Shown: positions 52,856 through 61,353, numbered from the stretch's first letter. The stretch: 64,000 nucleotides of DNA from Pseudoalteromonas haloplanktis ATCC 14393 (GCF_000238355.1 NZ_AHCA01000001.1:62001-126000); one strand, 5' to 3'. Notes: a model not told the origin generated them from the sequence alone. Numbers and translations are program-made.

Positions 52856-54459
52856 AAGAAAACTTTTTTCGCTCTATGACCTGGATGCATACCTGGGTTG
52901 GCTTGCTGGTATGTTGGTTACTGTATTTAATTTTTTATGCTGGTACTTTAAGTTTTTTCCGTGACGAAATAACGTTGTGGAATCAACCTGCGCTACATCA
53001 TGTCCAAACAACTGAGACACGTATAGCACAACAAAAATCACAGATCATTGCCGGATTTGATTACCTACAAAATACCGCAGCAGATTCGCCGCGTTGGGGC
53101 ATCTATTTACCCTCGCAGCGCGAGCCGCAGCTTAATTACGCCTATGAAAAACCACGCCCAGAAGGCCAGCGATTTGGCGGTTGGCAAGATCATTTTATTG
53201 ATCCGCAAACAGAGCAAACCATCGAACAACCAAGAGCCACAAAAGGCGGGAACTTTTTTTACCGACTCCATTTTGACTTACACTACCTAGATGTACGCAC
53301 AGCCCGTTGGATAGTCTGCTTTGCCAGCTTATTTATGTTGGTAGCGCTTATCTCGGGCGTGGTGATCCACAAACGTATTTTTAAGGATATGTTTAGCTTT
53401 CGTGCTAATAAAGGCAGCCGCAGTTGGTTAGATGGTCATAATGTATCCTCAGTTTTAGCGCTACCTTTTCATCTTATGATCACCTATACCGGATTGATAA
53501 CACTAATATTTATGTTATTTCCATACCCTGCAATGACCGCCTACGAAGACGGTGTGCGCGGTTTATTCAATGACGTACTGCCAACCAATGTGCGCAGTAA
53601 AAGCAGTCCAGAGAGTGCGCCACTGACTGATATTGAGGGCGTTTTAGATCACGTTTATACTAACTGGCCTAATGCTGATTTAACGCAAATATCTATTCGT
53701 GACCCAAACAAAGCCTCAGCAACAATCACTGTGCGCGCTTCTACCGGCACACAGCTACGGGATCAAACTCCCACTTTATTATTCAATGGGGTTGATGGTA
53801 GCTTAATTGCAAAAAGTGCTGCCCAGCTGAGTAATACAGAAGTGTTTTACGATTCAATGACTGCACTGCACACAGGGCGTTTAGCCAACCCGCTACTGCG
53901 TTGGTTATACTTTTTATGTGGCATCGCCGGCTGCGTCATGATCGCAAGCGGCTGTATAATGTGGGCAAAACGTATTCGCAAGCGGATGAAAAAACAACAA
54001 ACCGCATCGTTCGGTGTAAAGCTCGTTGAAGCTTTAAATCTCGCCACGTTAATGGGCCTACCACTAGCGACTTGCGCTTTCTTTATTGCCAATCGACTGA
54101 TACCAATTAACACCGTAGAACGCGCTGATAAAGAGATTCTAGCGTTCTTTTTGACCTGGCTTGCTGTTGCGTTATTTGCCTTATTTAAACGCACCAAAGC
54201 GCAATGGCGACAACTTGCTTGGCTCAATGCTGTTGCCTGTATTGCGGTGGTACTCATCAATGCACTGACAACCGACGGTAATATAATCAGCTATTTTCAA
54301 AACGGCCAATGGGCACTGTTTAGCTTTGACTTATTATGTATCGTATTTGCTGGGTTATTTGTGGTTCAGGCCAAAAAAATACCTACTCAAATCCAGATTA
54401 ATACACAGATGCAGGGTTCAAGGCGCTCAGCAAAAACTAAGTTACAGGAGCAATCATGA
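52852..54459 (+). CDS. PepSY-associated transmembrane protein, putative iron reductase
   Basis: Start at the ATG of the ATGA overlap (52852, MKENFFRSMTWMHTWVGLLVCWLLYLIFYAGTL); a longer frame would overlap DUF3649 heavily and is rejected. 535 residues. The first TM with W-x-H-T-W-x-G, then FFYRLHFDLHYLDVRTARWIVCFASLFMLVALISGVVIHKRIFKDMFSFRANKGSRSWLDGHNVSSVLALPFHLMITYTGL with several haem-type His, a periplasmic PepSY region (LDHVYTNWPNADLTQISIRDP), TALHTGRLANPLLRWLYFLCGIAG, and four more C-terminal TMs. Homologous proteins are proposed ferric-siderophore reductases. Confidence 0.86.
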   Translation: MKENFFRSMTWMHTWVGLLVCWLLYLIFYAGTLSFFRDEITLWNQPALHHVQTTETRIAQQKSQIIAGFDYLQNTAADSPRWGIYLPSQREPQLNYAYEKPRPEGQRFGGWQDHFIDPQTEQTIEQPRATKGGNFFYRLHFDLHYLDVRTARWIVCFASLFMLVALISGVVIHKRIFKDMFSFRANKGSRSWLDGHNVSSVLALPFHLMITYTGLITLIFMLFPYPAMTAYEDGVRGLFNDVLPTNVRSKSSPESAPLTDIEGVLDHVYTNWPNADLTQISIRDPNKASATITVRASTGTQLRDQTPTLLFNGVDGSLIAKSAAQLSNTEVFYDSMTALHTGRLANPLLRWLYFLCGIAGCVMIASGCIMWAKRIRKRMKKQQTASFGVKLVEALNLATLMGLPLATCAFFIANRLIPINTVERADKEILAFFLTWLAVALFALFKRTKAQWRQLAWLNAVACIAVVLINALTTDGNIISYFQNGQWALFSFDLLCIVFAGLFVVQAKKIPTQIQINTQMQGSRRSAKTKLQEQS

Positions 54460-54794
54460 TGCATGAGTTACTGCAATTTAGCCTATGTTTACTGGCATTT
54501 AATTGTTTTGCTTTAGCAAAGTTCAATCATTATCGAGAGGTATTTAAAACTCGCCCAAATGAAAAACAGAGTAAACAATTTTTACTTGCGGCTTGGATCA
54601 GTATTTTACTAAGTTTAGTATTGAGTGTGGCCCAACATAGCGGTTACGGTGCCTTGTTATTTTGTGGTTATATTGCTGTAAGCCTCTTAATTTTAATGAT
54701 TTTTTATAGCTTCAAAGCATCATGGGTAAAAGTGATGAGTATGCTAAATATCAGCGTAATCATACTGAGTGGGCTATTTTTAAGCGTTTTTTAA
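54456..54794 (+). CDS. DUF3325 small membrane protein
   Basis: A 112-residue protein with three or four membrane segments (LLQFSLCLLAFNCFALAKF; LLAAWISILLSLVLSVAQ; GALLFCGYIAVSLLILMIFY; MLNISVIILSGLFLSVF). The F-A-L-A-K-x-x-H start is the DUF3325 pattern. It overlaps the PepSY gene by an ATGA; either of two adjacent ATG codons may start it. Third gene of the putatively Fur-controlled operon. Confidence 0.8.
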   Translation: MMHELLQFSLCLLAFNCFALAKFNHYREVFKTRPNEKQSKQFLLAAWISILLSLVLSVAQHSGYGALLFCGYIAVSLLILMIFYSFKASWVKVMSMLNISVIILSGLFLSVF

Positions 54795-54830
54795 GCTTAG
54801 TTAGTAAAATTATGATCTGAGCATAAAAAA

Positions 54831-54853
54831 AGGCAAACTAAATTAGTTTGCCT
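54831..54853 (-). terminator. rho-independent terminator, minus strand
   Basis: Perfect 9-bp stem AGGCAAACT / AGTTTGCCT; on the minus strand it runs into TTTTTTTATG. It can end transcription arriving from blc (stop at 55048), about 195 nt upstream of it, and also separates the converging membrane-protein operon. Confidence 0.8.
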
Positions 54854-55047
54854 GCATAGCCAGTAATCTGGTTATAAAAAGTAGGGGGATACACATGTCT
54901 ACAAATAGCTTAGGGCAGTTGCTACTCAAGCTATGTAGGTATCTTACTCATTTCATGTGTCATATTTATTACTGCAGCAATTTTTTATACACAAAGATTA
55001 ATTAGCTGCAGTAACAACCACACAACATCTATAAAAATAATTTACAA

Positions 55048-55584
55048 TCAATTGGTTGGGCTTTGCTTTACCATAATTAATTGTTCAGTATTAAATCCGC
55101 GTTGTTGTGCTGCGGCTTTAAAATCAGCTATACGTTGTTCACTCACTTGAGGTGTACGTGCTAACAACCACAAGTAATCTGTGTTATAACCAGACACATA
55201 CGCGTACTGATAATCTTGCTGATCTAACCCAAACACCACATACGAGCTATAAAACGGCCCAAAAAACGACACTTTCAAATGCCCTTCATTATTACTGGCA
55301 ACAAATTGTGCTTTACCTTGCGCCTCACTCCATTCATTATCTTGTGCATTAAAACCACGGTTTAATACCGTTACACTGCCATCTTCATTAATAACGTAAT
55401 TTGCGGTGACGTTTTCTAAGCCGCGCTCAAAAGAGTGATCTAAACGAGCAATTTCATACCACTTTCCTTGATATTGCTCGAGTGAAAATGGGCTTACAGG
55501 GCTAACTTGCTCTGGCATACCAGTACACCCGCTCAACAAACTGCCAACAAATAAAGCAAAGCCAATAAAATAATGATTTTTCAT
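55048..55584 (-). CDS. blc: outer-membrane lipocalin lipoprotein
   Basis: A 178-residue lipoprotein: signal peptide with lipobox LSGC at residues 17-20. The lipocalin body has the three conserved regions: YQGKWYEIARLDHSFERGL (motif 1, G-x-W-Y), YSSYVVFGLDQQDYQYAYVSGYNTDYLWLLARTP (motif 2) and the final R-I-A-D-F helix with TPQVSEQRIADFKAAAQQRGF. Blc of E. coli binds lysophospholipids at the outer membrane. Single gene. Confidence 0.92.
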   Translation of the reverse strand: MKNHYFIGFALFVGSLLSGCTGMPEQVSPVSPFSLEQYQGKWYEIARLDHSFERGLENVTANYVINEDGSVTVLNRGFNAQDNEWSEAQGKAQFVASNNEGHLKVSFFGPFYSSYVVFGLDQQDYQYAYVSGYNTDYLWLLARTPQVSEQRIADFKAAAQQRGFNTEQLIMVKQSPTN

Positions 55585-55706
55585 AGTCGCATCCTTAATA
55601 GTTGATCTTTAGTTTACGTAATAACCAGCAAAAAAGTTCACTAAATACTAGTGGTTATAAAAGGCATAGGTTAGGATCATCTTTTTACTAACTAAGTGAG
55701 CTAATA

Positions 55707-56156
55707 ATGAAGATATGGGTTGATGCCGATGCCTGCCCGGTGGTGATCAAAGAGATTTTATTTCGCGCCGCAGAGCGTACGCACACTGAGACCATTTTAG
55801 TTGCTAACCATGCAATGCGCATCCCACCCTCTAAATATATTAGCCGTTTGCAAGTATCATCAGGATTTGATGTTGCCGATAACGAAATAGTAAAACGCAT
55901 AGCCGCCAATGATTTAGTGATCACCGGTGATATTCCGCTGGCCTCTGAAGTAATTGATAACGGCGCTCAAGCACTCAACCCGCGCGGCGAGTTGTATACC
56001 AGTGAAAACATTCGTTCATTGCTTAATGTACGTGACTTTATGGATACCATGCGCTCAAGTGGCGTTGAAATGGGGGGCGGTCCTCCACCATTAAGTCAAA
56101 GCGATCGCCAAAACTTCGCAAATAACTTAGATCGCATTTTAGCGAAAAATAAATAA
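55707..56156 (+). CDS. YaiI/YqxD (DUF188) family protein
   Basis: A 149-residue PIN-like protein with the family motif [25 protein letters not shown], then [60 protein letters not shown] and a C-terminal [23 protein letters not shown]. The D-A-D-A-C-P, T-G-D-I-P-L-A and N-P-R-G motifs are diagnostic. The acidic residues imply a metal-dependent nuclease fold; activity is unproven. The next gene starts within its stop codon (TAATG). Confidence 0.92.
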   Translation: MKIWVDADACPVVIKEILFRAAERTHTETILVANHAMRIPPSKYISRLQVSSGFDVADNEIVKRIAANDLVITGDIPLASEVIDNGAQALNPRGELYTSENIRSLLNVRDFMDTMRSSGVEMGGGPPPLSQSDRQNFANNLDRILAKNK

Positions 56157-56683
56157 TGACAGAGCAATTTATAGGCTTTGGCGAGCAACCTTTCAAAGTC
56201 GCAGTTTACATTGCTAATACGCCGCCTATGGCAGAATATAACGACCTTTGTACCTTATCTCCGCTCGCCACAGGTCAGATCAACACAATCAACCAAGCAT
56301 GCGGTAATGGCTGGCGTAAAGTCTTTAACGTGTATGCAAAAGTGCTGTTTGCGCTACCAAGTGAGTTTTATCAATTTGCAAAACTCGCCCCCACTTGGCA
56401 GCAATATCGTGATACTCACTTATTGCAAAGCAATAGCCAAACGGCTCTATTATTTAGCCCACCGCAACTGATAAATTCCACCACATTGCATATTATCGCT
56501 GGGCGGACCTATGCCAAAGCATTAATAAGCCAAGGGTTATTAACAGCACAATTGCAGTGGTTAGATGAAGAGTTTGCAATAGATAGAGCAAATAAATTAA
56601 TTGTGTGCCCCTACTTTGACTATCGCCAACTGAGCAATATAAAAATAGCTCGGCTTAGCCAATTAGTTGCCGAGTGTTTTTAA
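56156..56683 (+). CDS. conserved hypothetical protein (possibly DUF6942)
   Basis: A 175-residue protein with no signal peptide. Seen: KVAVYIANTPPMAEYNDLCTLSPL, GNGWRKVFNVYAKVLFALP, WQQYRDTHLLQSNSQTALLFSPPQLINSTTLHIIAGRTYAKALI, and a C-terminal VCPYFDYRQLSNIKIARLSQLV. The Y-x-P-Y-F-D-Y-R-Q-L-x-N ending recalls DUF6942 of marine gammaproteobacteria, from memory. It is translationally coupled to the YaiI gene by TAATG overlap. The function is unknown. Confidence 0.65.
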   Translation: MTEQFIGFGEQPFKVAVYIANTPPMAEYNDLCTLSPLATGQINTINQACGNGWRKVFNVYAKVLFALPSEFYQFAKLAPTWQQYRDTHLLQSNSQTALLFSPPQLINSTTLHIIAGRTYAKALISQGLLTAQLQWLDEEFAIDRANKLIVCPYFDYRQLSNIKIARLSQLVAECF

Positions 56684-56753
56684 TAATATGGCGCAGTAAC
56701 ACTTTGTTAGCTAAGCTTAAAAAAGTTAACAAAGCTAGGATGATCTCCACACT

Positions 56754-57122
56754 ATGAAAATACTCGTCGTTGACGATATGCCATTAATGCGCCATGTATT
56801 GATTAATATGCTCAGAACACTTAACTTTCCAGATCTAGTCGAAGCCACAGACGGCCTTCAGGCACTAACCTTCTTAAAAAACCAACATTTCGACTTGGTG
56901 ATCACCGATTTACACATGCCCAAAATGGATGGGAAAACCTTACTCAACCGAATTCGTGATGATCAAGAGTTAACGGCGCTCCCCGTACTTATGGTAACCT
57001 GCGAAGACAATTCCGCAGCAATCAAAGAAATTATTGCCGCAAAAGTGACCGGTTTTATTATCAAACCCTTTAATTTAAACGTGTTAGATAACCAACTAAA
57101 AAAAGTTTTAAAGCAACAGTGA
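56754..57122 (+). CDS. single-domain response regulator (CheY-like)
   Basis: A 122-residue stand-alone receiver: DD at 7-8 (ILVVDDMPLMRHVLINML), phosphoacceptor Asp in LVITDLHMPKMDG (about residue 52), Thr/Cys in MVTCEDNS and Lys in FIIKPFN. There is no output domain, so it must act by protein contact. It is not beside chemotaxis genes. It converges with the outer-membrane protein gene, their ends being 17 bp apart. Confidence 0.88.
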   Translation: MKILVVDDMPLMRHVLINMLRTLNFPDLVEATDGLQALTFLKNQHFDLVITDLHMPKMDGKTLLNRIRDDQELTALPVLMVTCEDNSAAIKEIIAAKVTGFIIKPFNLNVLDNQLKKVLKQQ

Positions 57123-57139
57123 GCTCATCCACGCAGCCC

Positions 57140-58450
57140 TTAAAAAGGATGATCAATCATCACCCACATATTTGTGCCTTCGTCTGATACCGCTAAATCA
57201 GTTCGCACGACTAAACCTGCTAACATAGCTCGCAAACCAACACCGTAATCAAATTTAATGTCTTCGGTCAGCGTGCCAATATCATACTCAGGCGCAACTC
57301 GGCCAGCTTCAGCAAATGCTACCAATTGAAACCAATCTAGCTTTAAAAACTTCAGCCATTGTACATCTTCAATAGGATTATATTTAAGTGTGTGGCGATA
57401 TTCTGCTGTGGTATAAATGGCTGCCTTGTCGTGAAAACGGTAAAAATCGTACCCTTTCATTCTTTTAAAGCCACCTAACGTAGCCCCTTCGTTATATGGT
57501 GCTGCATCGGTAATTACGGTTGAGCCATCGGCATTATTAAGCACATTCCAGCTAGGTGAATAGGCGGTCCAAAAGTTGACAGCTAATACCCGCTGGTGTG
57601 CATATTCAGTCTCGCCAAAAGAAAAGAACTTACTGGCGCTAAATTGCCATAAATTCCAATCATATTCTTCATCGCCCCAAGGTGATGACGTAGTGTAAGA
57701 CACATACTGACGACTACCAAAACTGGGGTTAGTAGCAAAATCGGTATTGTCATACAACAAACCAAACTCCACCGCTGACATATCACCACTGAGCTGCTGC
57801 GATTCAAACTCAAAACTCTGAAAACGACTAAAGTAACGCGTGGTGGCAACCATCGCCCCTGACGTTAGCGGATTCCACTCTTTACCACCCGAAGGTTCAG
57901 AGACCAACATCCCGTTCTTTAACCTGTAATCAATTATGCCACTGTCTTTAGTGGCACCAAATGGCAGCGCATATTCAAGCTTCATATCAACCCAATTAGA
58001 ATCGCCATCTGCTTCTAAATATTGCTCATTGCTTGATTCATTACTGCCAGGTGTTATTCCATCAGGGGCAACAGGTTGGCGAGCGCCGGTATAGGCACGT
58101 TGATCAGGAAAGTACGCAAACAAGCCATTGGCACTCAAATACCATCGTTCACTATTATTGATCCGGTAATTAAACACCCCAGCCCAAAAACCATGGCTTA
58201 CATCCCCTTTAAATGCAGTAGCACCAATACTCATTTGATCTTGATGCCAACCTTTAAGCATTCCCCCTACCCCCAAATTAAAGCCCATGGTTTCGGTGCT
58301 AAAAAAGTACGGTAATATGAGGTTCTCTTGCACTTTATCGGGGGTTTCTTCACGGTTAACACTCGATTTAACTAGGCTGACATCAGCATGAGCCAATCCC
58401 ATGGAACCGCTTAACAATAATAAAGCCACAACATTCAGTTTGTTTGCCAC
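57140..58450 (-). CDS. BamA/TamA-type (surface antigen D15) outer-membrane barrel
   Basis: A 436-residue protein with a GTG start preceded by AGGGAAAA. Signal peptide VANKLNVVALLLLSGSMGLAHA. No POTRA repeats are visible, so almost the whole chain is a barrel; it ends NMWVMIDHPF with the terminal Phe. The C-terminal part shows the family pattern FQLVAFAEAGRVAPEYD, KFDYGVGLRAMLAGLVVRTDLAVSDEG, which is the last part of the Omp85/BamA barrel. POTRA-less members are common in marine bacteria, with unknown cargo. Confidence 0.82.
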   Translation of the reverse strand: MANKLNVVALLLLSGSMGLAHADVSLVKSSVNREETPDKVQENLILPYFFSTETMGFNLGVGGMLKGWHQDQMSIGATAFKGDVSHGFWAGVFNYRINNSERWYLSANGLFAYFPDQRAYTGARQPVAPDGITPGSNESSNEQYLEADGDSNWVDMKLEYALPFGATKDSGIIDYRLKNGMLVSEPSGGKEWNPLTSGAMVATTRYFSRFQSFEFESQQLSGDMSAVEFGLLYDNTDFATNPSFGSRQYVSYTTSSPWGDEEYDWNLWQFSASKFFSFGETEYAHQRVLAVNFWTAYSPSWNVLNNADGSTVITDAAPYNEGATLGGFKRMKGYDFYRFHDKAAIYTTAEYRHTLKYNPIEDVQWLKFLKLDWFQLVAFAEAGRVAPEYDIGTLTEDIKFDYGVGLRAMLAGLVVRTDLAVSDEGTNMWVMIDHPF

Positions 58451-58655
58451 TGTAATTTTCCCTATCCCAGATCATCACTTTGGGTTGATTTTTATTCACC
58501 CAATTAAAGATACCAGCTAGTTACTAAACTGCAAAGTTGCTACTTATTGAATTACTTAAATATTGCTTAAATCATCATCGCACTGAAGCTAAGATAATAG
58601 CCACGTCTGAAAGCGCTGGACTGTTGCAGTCACCAACCACGGGGAGGTAAGGTTC

Positions 58656-58697
58656 GGGCTGCGGGATACGAGCGGCGAGCAAACCTTAGCTCTTCCT
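58656..58697. repeat. heptad-phased array A (6 units)
   Basis: Six consecutive 7-nt units without phase change: GGGCTGC, GGGATAC, GAGCGGC, GAGCAAA, CCTTAGC, TCTTCCT. It ends exactly at the first base of the 66-bp double-REP element at 58698. Confidence 0.65.
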
Positions 58698-58763
58698 TGT
58701 AGGTCGTCATTTATGGCGACAATGTCTAATATTGAAAATTGACGCGCTAAAGCACAACCTACA
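58698..58763. repeat. 66-bp double-REP (BIME-like) element, copy 1
   Basis: Terminal inverted TGTAGGTCGT ... ACAACCTACA. Each half is a GTAG head followed by a hairpin with a TTTA loop (see finding). Copies 2 and 3 at 59022 and 61354 have the same length and few differences. Confidence 0.85.
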
Positions 58764-58835
58764 TTAAAAACTTTGTGTTTTCTTCTAAAGCGCAGCGCCT
58801 CATAAACTCTGTGGTGAATAAATTACTTAAGACCA

Positions 58836-58884
58836 TTTTTGCACAAAGAGCAGTGAATGAGGGTAAATGAGAAGCCAAAAAGCT
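58836..58884 (+). repeat. 49-bp direct repeat, copy 1
   Basis: Identical over 49 bp to 59278-59326; begins TTTTTGCACAAAGAGCAGTG and ends CCAAAAAGCT. Each copy sits just before a heptad array. Confidence 0.85.
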
Positions 58885-58886
58885 TC

Positions 58887-58956
58887 GGGTGACGAGCCAC
58901 GAGCTGCGGGCTACTGATTAACCCTAGCTCCTAGTCACTTTCCTAACACCTAGCGA
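58887..58956. repeat. heptad-phased array B (10 units)
   Basis: Units in phase: GGGTGAC, GAGCCAC, GAGCTGC, GGGCTAC, TGATTAA, CCCTAGC, TCCTAGT, CACTTTC, CTAACAC, CTAGCGA. The last five units are nearly the same as in array C. Confidence 0.75.
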
Positions 58957-58980
58957 CTTTAACCTTTTACCTACTCCACC

Positions 58981-59003
58981 GTAGGCGTTAAGCTTGCTGA
59001 CGC
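58981..59003 (+). repeat. GTAG-headed REP, type 2, copy 1
   Basis: GTAG followed by stem GCGTTA / TGACGC (one G-T pair) around a 7-nt loop. Identical copies at 61492-61514 and 62654-62676. Confidence 0.75.
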
Positions 59004-59021
59004 ATTTTACTTGATCACACC

Positions 59022-59087
59022 TGTAGGTCGTCATTTATGGCGACAATATCTAATATTGAAAATAGACGCGCTAAAGCACGACCTACT
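59022..59087. repeat. 66-bp double-REP (BIME-like) element, copy 2
   Basis: Same 66-bp length as copies 1 and 3, with TGTAGGTCGT at the left and ACGACCTACT at the right end. Confidence 0.85.
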
Positions 59088-59116
59088 ACTAGAACCGAGC
59101 AGCGGGCTTATTCCAC

Positions 59117-59136
59117 GTAGGAACCAGCTTTAGCTG
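59117..59136 (+). repeat. GTAG-headed REP, type 4
   Basis: GTAGGAAC followed by the perfect hairpin CAGC-TTTA-GCTG. It shares the GTAG head and TTTA loop with the 66-bp element but has a different stem. Confidence 0.6.
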
Positions 59137-59206
59137 TGATTGTTTTAAAGTCTATTTTACCACCTAGCACACCGAGCGCTGTGCTACACCGAGTAGTTAA
59201 TAGCGC

Positions 59207-59276
59207 GGGCGACTGGTCGCGAGCGGCAGGCTATGGATTTAGCCTAGTTCCTAGTCACTTTCCTAACACCTAGCGA
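59207..59276. repeat. heptad-phased array C (10 units)
   Basis: Units in phase: GGGCGAC, TGGTCGC, GAGCGGC, AGGCTAT, GGATTTA, GCCTAGT, TCCTAGT, CACTTTC, CTAACAC, CTAGCGA. Exactly the same number of units as array B. Confidence 0.75.
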
Positions 59277-59277
59277 C

Positions 59278-59326
59278 TTTTTGCACAAAGAGCAGTGAAT
59301 GAGGGTAAATGAGAAGCCAAAAAGCT
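59278..59326 (+). repeat. 49-bp direct repeat, copy 2
   Basis: Second identical copy of 58836-58884, lying between arrays C and D. Confidence 0.85.
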
Positions 59327-59328
59327 GC

Positions 59329-59377
59329 GGGTGACGAGCGACGGGTTACAGATTAAACCTAGCCCCTAGAACCTTTT
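59329..59377. repeat. heptad-phased array D (7 units)
   Basis: Units in phase: GGGTGAC, GAGCGAC, GGGTTAC, AGATTAA, ACCTAGC, CCCTAGA, ACCTTTT. It ends about 28 bp before the hipA stop codon. Confidence 0.7.
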
Positions 59378-59404
59378 ATTGCCTTTTACTTACAACGAAT
59401 AAAC

Positions 59405-60793
59405 TTAAATAAACGCTTTCATACTTGGTAACAGCTCAACCTGCTCACTCAGTTCGCCAGCTGCTTTATTAATAATATTAATACATAAACCAATGTGTTC
59501 TAGTTCACTATTAGACAAGTTATTTGCAATAGCAGTCGCTTTGGCCATATTTATTGCCCCTAATACTGACTGAATTGTTTGGCTCATCAGTAGCTGCATA
59601 CGCGCAAGAGAAATATCAAACTCATCAGCAAAATCAGCTAACATATAAGCCGTTATTTCATTACTAAAATTACCCGCGCCTTGTGAATTATAGTCACCTA
59701 GCGACATTGCATAATTCCTTGAAATAGCTGGCTGTGAACCACCTTTTGCACAATCAATGCTCGTCTGTTCAATAATCGCTTCAATATTTACCAAATCGTA
59801 AAACGGTGCGAGCTCTAAGCCACTTTTACCAACAAAAAAACTAATGTTTTTGCCGTGAGCATCGTAATTACGCACTAAAATATTAAATGTCATCCAACGA
59901 ATAAGTTGCGCCTGATACGCTTGCACATTCGCGGTTTCAATATTAAACAGCTTAGGAAAAGAAACACCATCTCGAATATAAATACCATCACCTTCATCAC
60001 CGTGCTGGCGCTCGTATTTGTAAGAAGGCGGCAAATTAGTCGCTTGGCACCCATCAATAACATGACGACGTAAAACTCGGTTTTGCTCTTTAACAACACG
60101 CCTATCAAAACGATCAATAACAAAGGTTCGCACTTCACCATAGCTACGCAATTCAACGTCTGGCACATCAAGTCCTGCGCCTCTTGCCAGTAACATAGTA
60201 AATAACTCATTTACGGCAATGAAAGGCGCAGCACCCGTTTCAAACTTAAATATTTTATTAGAGCATAACAGGCCTTCACCAAACCCTAATCTTCCATCGA
60301 TTTCGAGTAGATTAAGCTTATCTTGAACCCCAGCAACAGAGAGCCTCGTTCGTCCATCCCACAGTGTAATGGCCTCGCCTGCTTGCTTAAAACGGCTAAG
60401 CTTTTGACTTAACTCCTCATTAGTTATTTCGCGAAAAGAGGTTTGCTTTACAGCACTATTACTTGCCTTAAACGACAAAGCACCTGACGTCTCTTCCCCA
60501 ATTACCTTTATTAAACCAAAAGTATTATTCTTAGAAATGGTCGTGCTACTGATGATCTCTTCAAGGCCTTTGCCTTCCGGCAATAAATTTTGCAAATAAT
60601 TACGCACTGCACGAGAGTCAAAATCGCCATTGAGTGGCAAATGAGGTGAAACAGCAAAACCCTCGTTGCTCCAATTAGCCTCATAAGTAAATGAAATTTC
60701 ATTTTCAGAGCCTACTGCTAATGTAATCTCAGCCACCTTTTGCGATTGACCGATAAACACATCTAAACTATTTAGGTTAGTACCACTGTTCAT
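59405..60793 (-). CDS. hipA: HipA-family serine/threonine kinase toxin
   Basis: Toxin kinase of a type II toxin-antitoxin pair; E. coli HipA phosphorylates glutamyl-tRNA synthetase and induces persistence. 462 residues. Seen: N-terminal HipA_N domain (VGSENEISFTYEANW...GFAVSPHLPLNGDF), SVAGVQDKL at 152-160, with Ser152 at the position of the autophosphorylated Ser150, FVIDRFDR, catalytic DAHGKN (Asp311, Asn316) and the Mg-binding APFYD (Asp333). All key residues are present, so the toxin should be active. It overlaps hipB by 17 bp. A YERQHGDEGDG loop is longer than in E. coli. The target may differ. Confidence 0.93.
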   Translation of the reverse strand: MNSGTNLNSLDVFIGQSQKVAEITLAVGSENEISFTYEANWSNEGFAVSPHLPLNGDFDSRAVRNYLQNLLPEGKGLEEIISSTTISKNNTFGLIKVIGEETSGALSFKASNSAVKQTSFREITNEELSQKLSRFKQAGEAITLWDGRTRLSVAGVQDKLNLLEIDGRLGFGEGLLCSNKIFKFETGAAPFIAVNELFTMLLARGAGLDVPDVELRSYGEVRTFVIDRFDRRVVKEQNRVLRRHVIDGCQATNLPPSYKYERQHGDEGDGIYIRDGVSFPKLFNIETANVQAYQAQLIRWMTFNILVRNYDAHGKNISFFVGKSGLELAPFYDLVNIEAIIEQTSIDCAKGGSQPAISRNYAMSLGDYNSQGAGNFSNEITAYMLADFADEFDISLARMQLLMSQTIQSVLGAINMAKATAIANNLSNSELEHIGLCINIINKAAGELSEQVELLPSMKAFI

Positions 60794-61097
60794 CGCTCAC
60801 CTCTTCATTGCTGTGAGCTATATCATCACTAACAAGGCTAAACGACAACCCTAAATACTCCATAACTTTAAGTACATTATGCAGTTGCACGGTTACATCA
60901 CCTTTTTCTATTTTTATTAAGGTTGGCTTAGAAATAGCAAGCGCTTGTGATACATCCATTAATGTCAGCTTCATTCCTGTGCGTTTTGCAGTAATGGCTT
61001 TAGCCAGCTGCATAGGCGAAAATGGCTTAGAAAGCTCAGGCATTTCAGTACGCTTAACAACTCTTCCGAGTGTTTTTTTGCTAAGGGTGTCACTCAT
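60777..61097 (-). CDS. hipB: HipB-like antitoxin, XRE-family repressor
   Basis: A 106-residue DNA-binding antitoxin. The central helix-turn-helix is LAKAITAKRTGMKLTLMDVSQALAISKPTLIKIEKGDVTVQLHNVLKVMEYLGLSFSLV, a standard XRE/Cro fold. The N-terminus is basic (KKTLGRVVKRTEMPELSKPFSPMQ) and the C-terminus acidic. It is the first gene of the hipBA operon and its translation is coupled to hipA by overlap. The operator-like repeats upstream (61114-61257) are its likely binding sites. Confidence 0.9.
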   Translation of the reverse strand: MSDTLSKKTLGRVVKRTEMPELSKPFSPMQLAKAITAKRTGMKLTLMDVSQALAISKPTLIKIEKGDVTVQLHNVLKVMEYLGLSFSLVSDDIAHSNEEVSDEQWY

Positions 61098-61113
61098 ATT
61101 TGGTCAACTATAA

Positions 61114-61257
61114 TTTACTTATACAACCGATTTTAGGACACCTAAAGCAAAAGTCAACAATACTTTACTTTTAGATTAAAGCATAAATTAACCAGACCAT
61201 AAGAAAGTTATATTTTACTTATGGATAGTTGAAATTTAATTAAACCCCATAAGTAAA
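61114..61257. promoter_or_regulatory. hipBA operator array: TTTACTT cores at 50-bp spacing
   Basis: TTTACTT begins at 61114, 61164 and 61214, exactly 50 bp apart. The first and third extend to TTTACTTAT. An 11-bp perfect inverted pair, TTTACTTATGG (61214-61224) and CCATAAGTAAA (61247-61257), closes the array. Located directly upstream of hipB, as expected for autoregulation. Confidence 0.65.
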
Positions 61258-61304
61258 CTTAAATTGACTAGATAATAATAAAGCTGGCGAGTTGAAGTAG
61301 CAAC

Positions 61305-61353
61305 GGGTGACGAGTCGCGAGCTATGGGCTGCGGAATAATCCTAGTATTTCCT
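61305..61353. repeat. heptad-phased array E (7 units)
   Basis: Units in phase: GGGTGAC, GAGTCGC, GAGCTAT, GGGCTGC, GGAATAA, TCCTAGT, ATTTCCT. Ends exactly where the 66-bp element copy 3 starts. Confidence 0.7.

Noticed and set aside
53847..54260. 137-codon minus-strand frame inside the PepSY gene
   Set aside because: Antisense to membrane segments that fit the PepSY family; no independent coding signs.
58656..59377. CRISPR or tandem-gene remnant in the repeat island
   Set aside because: No constant repeat with variable spacers, no open frame; period is 7 nt and other parts are hairpin REPs.
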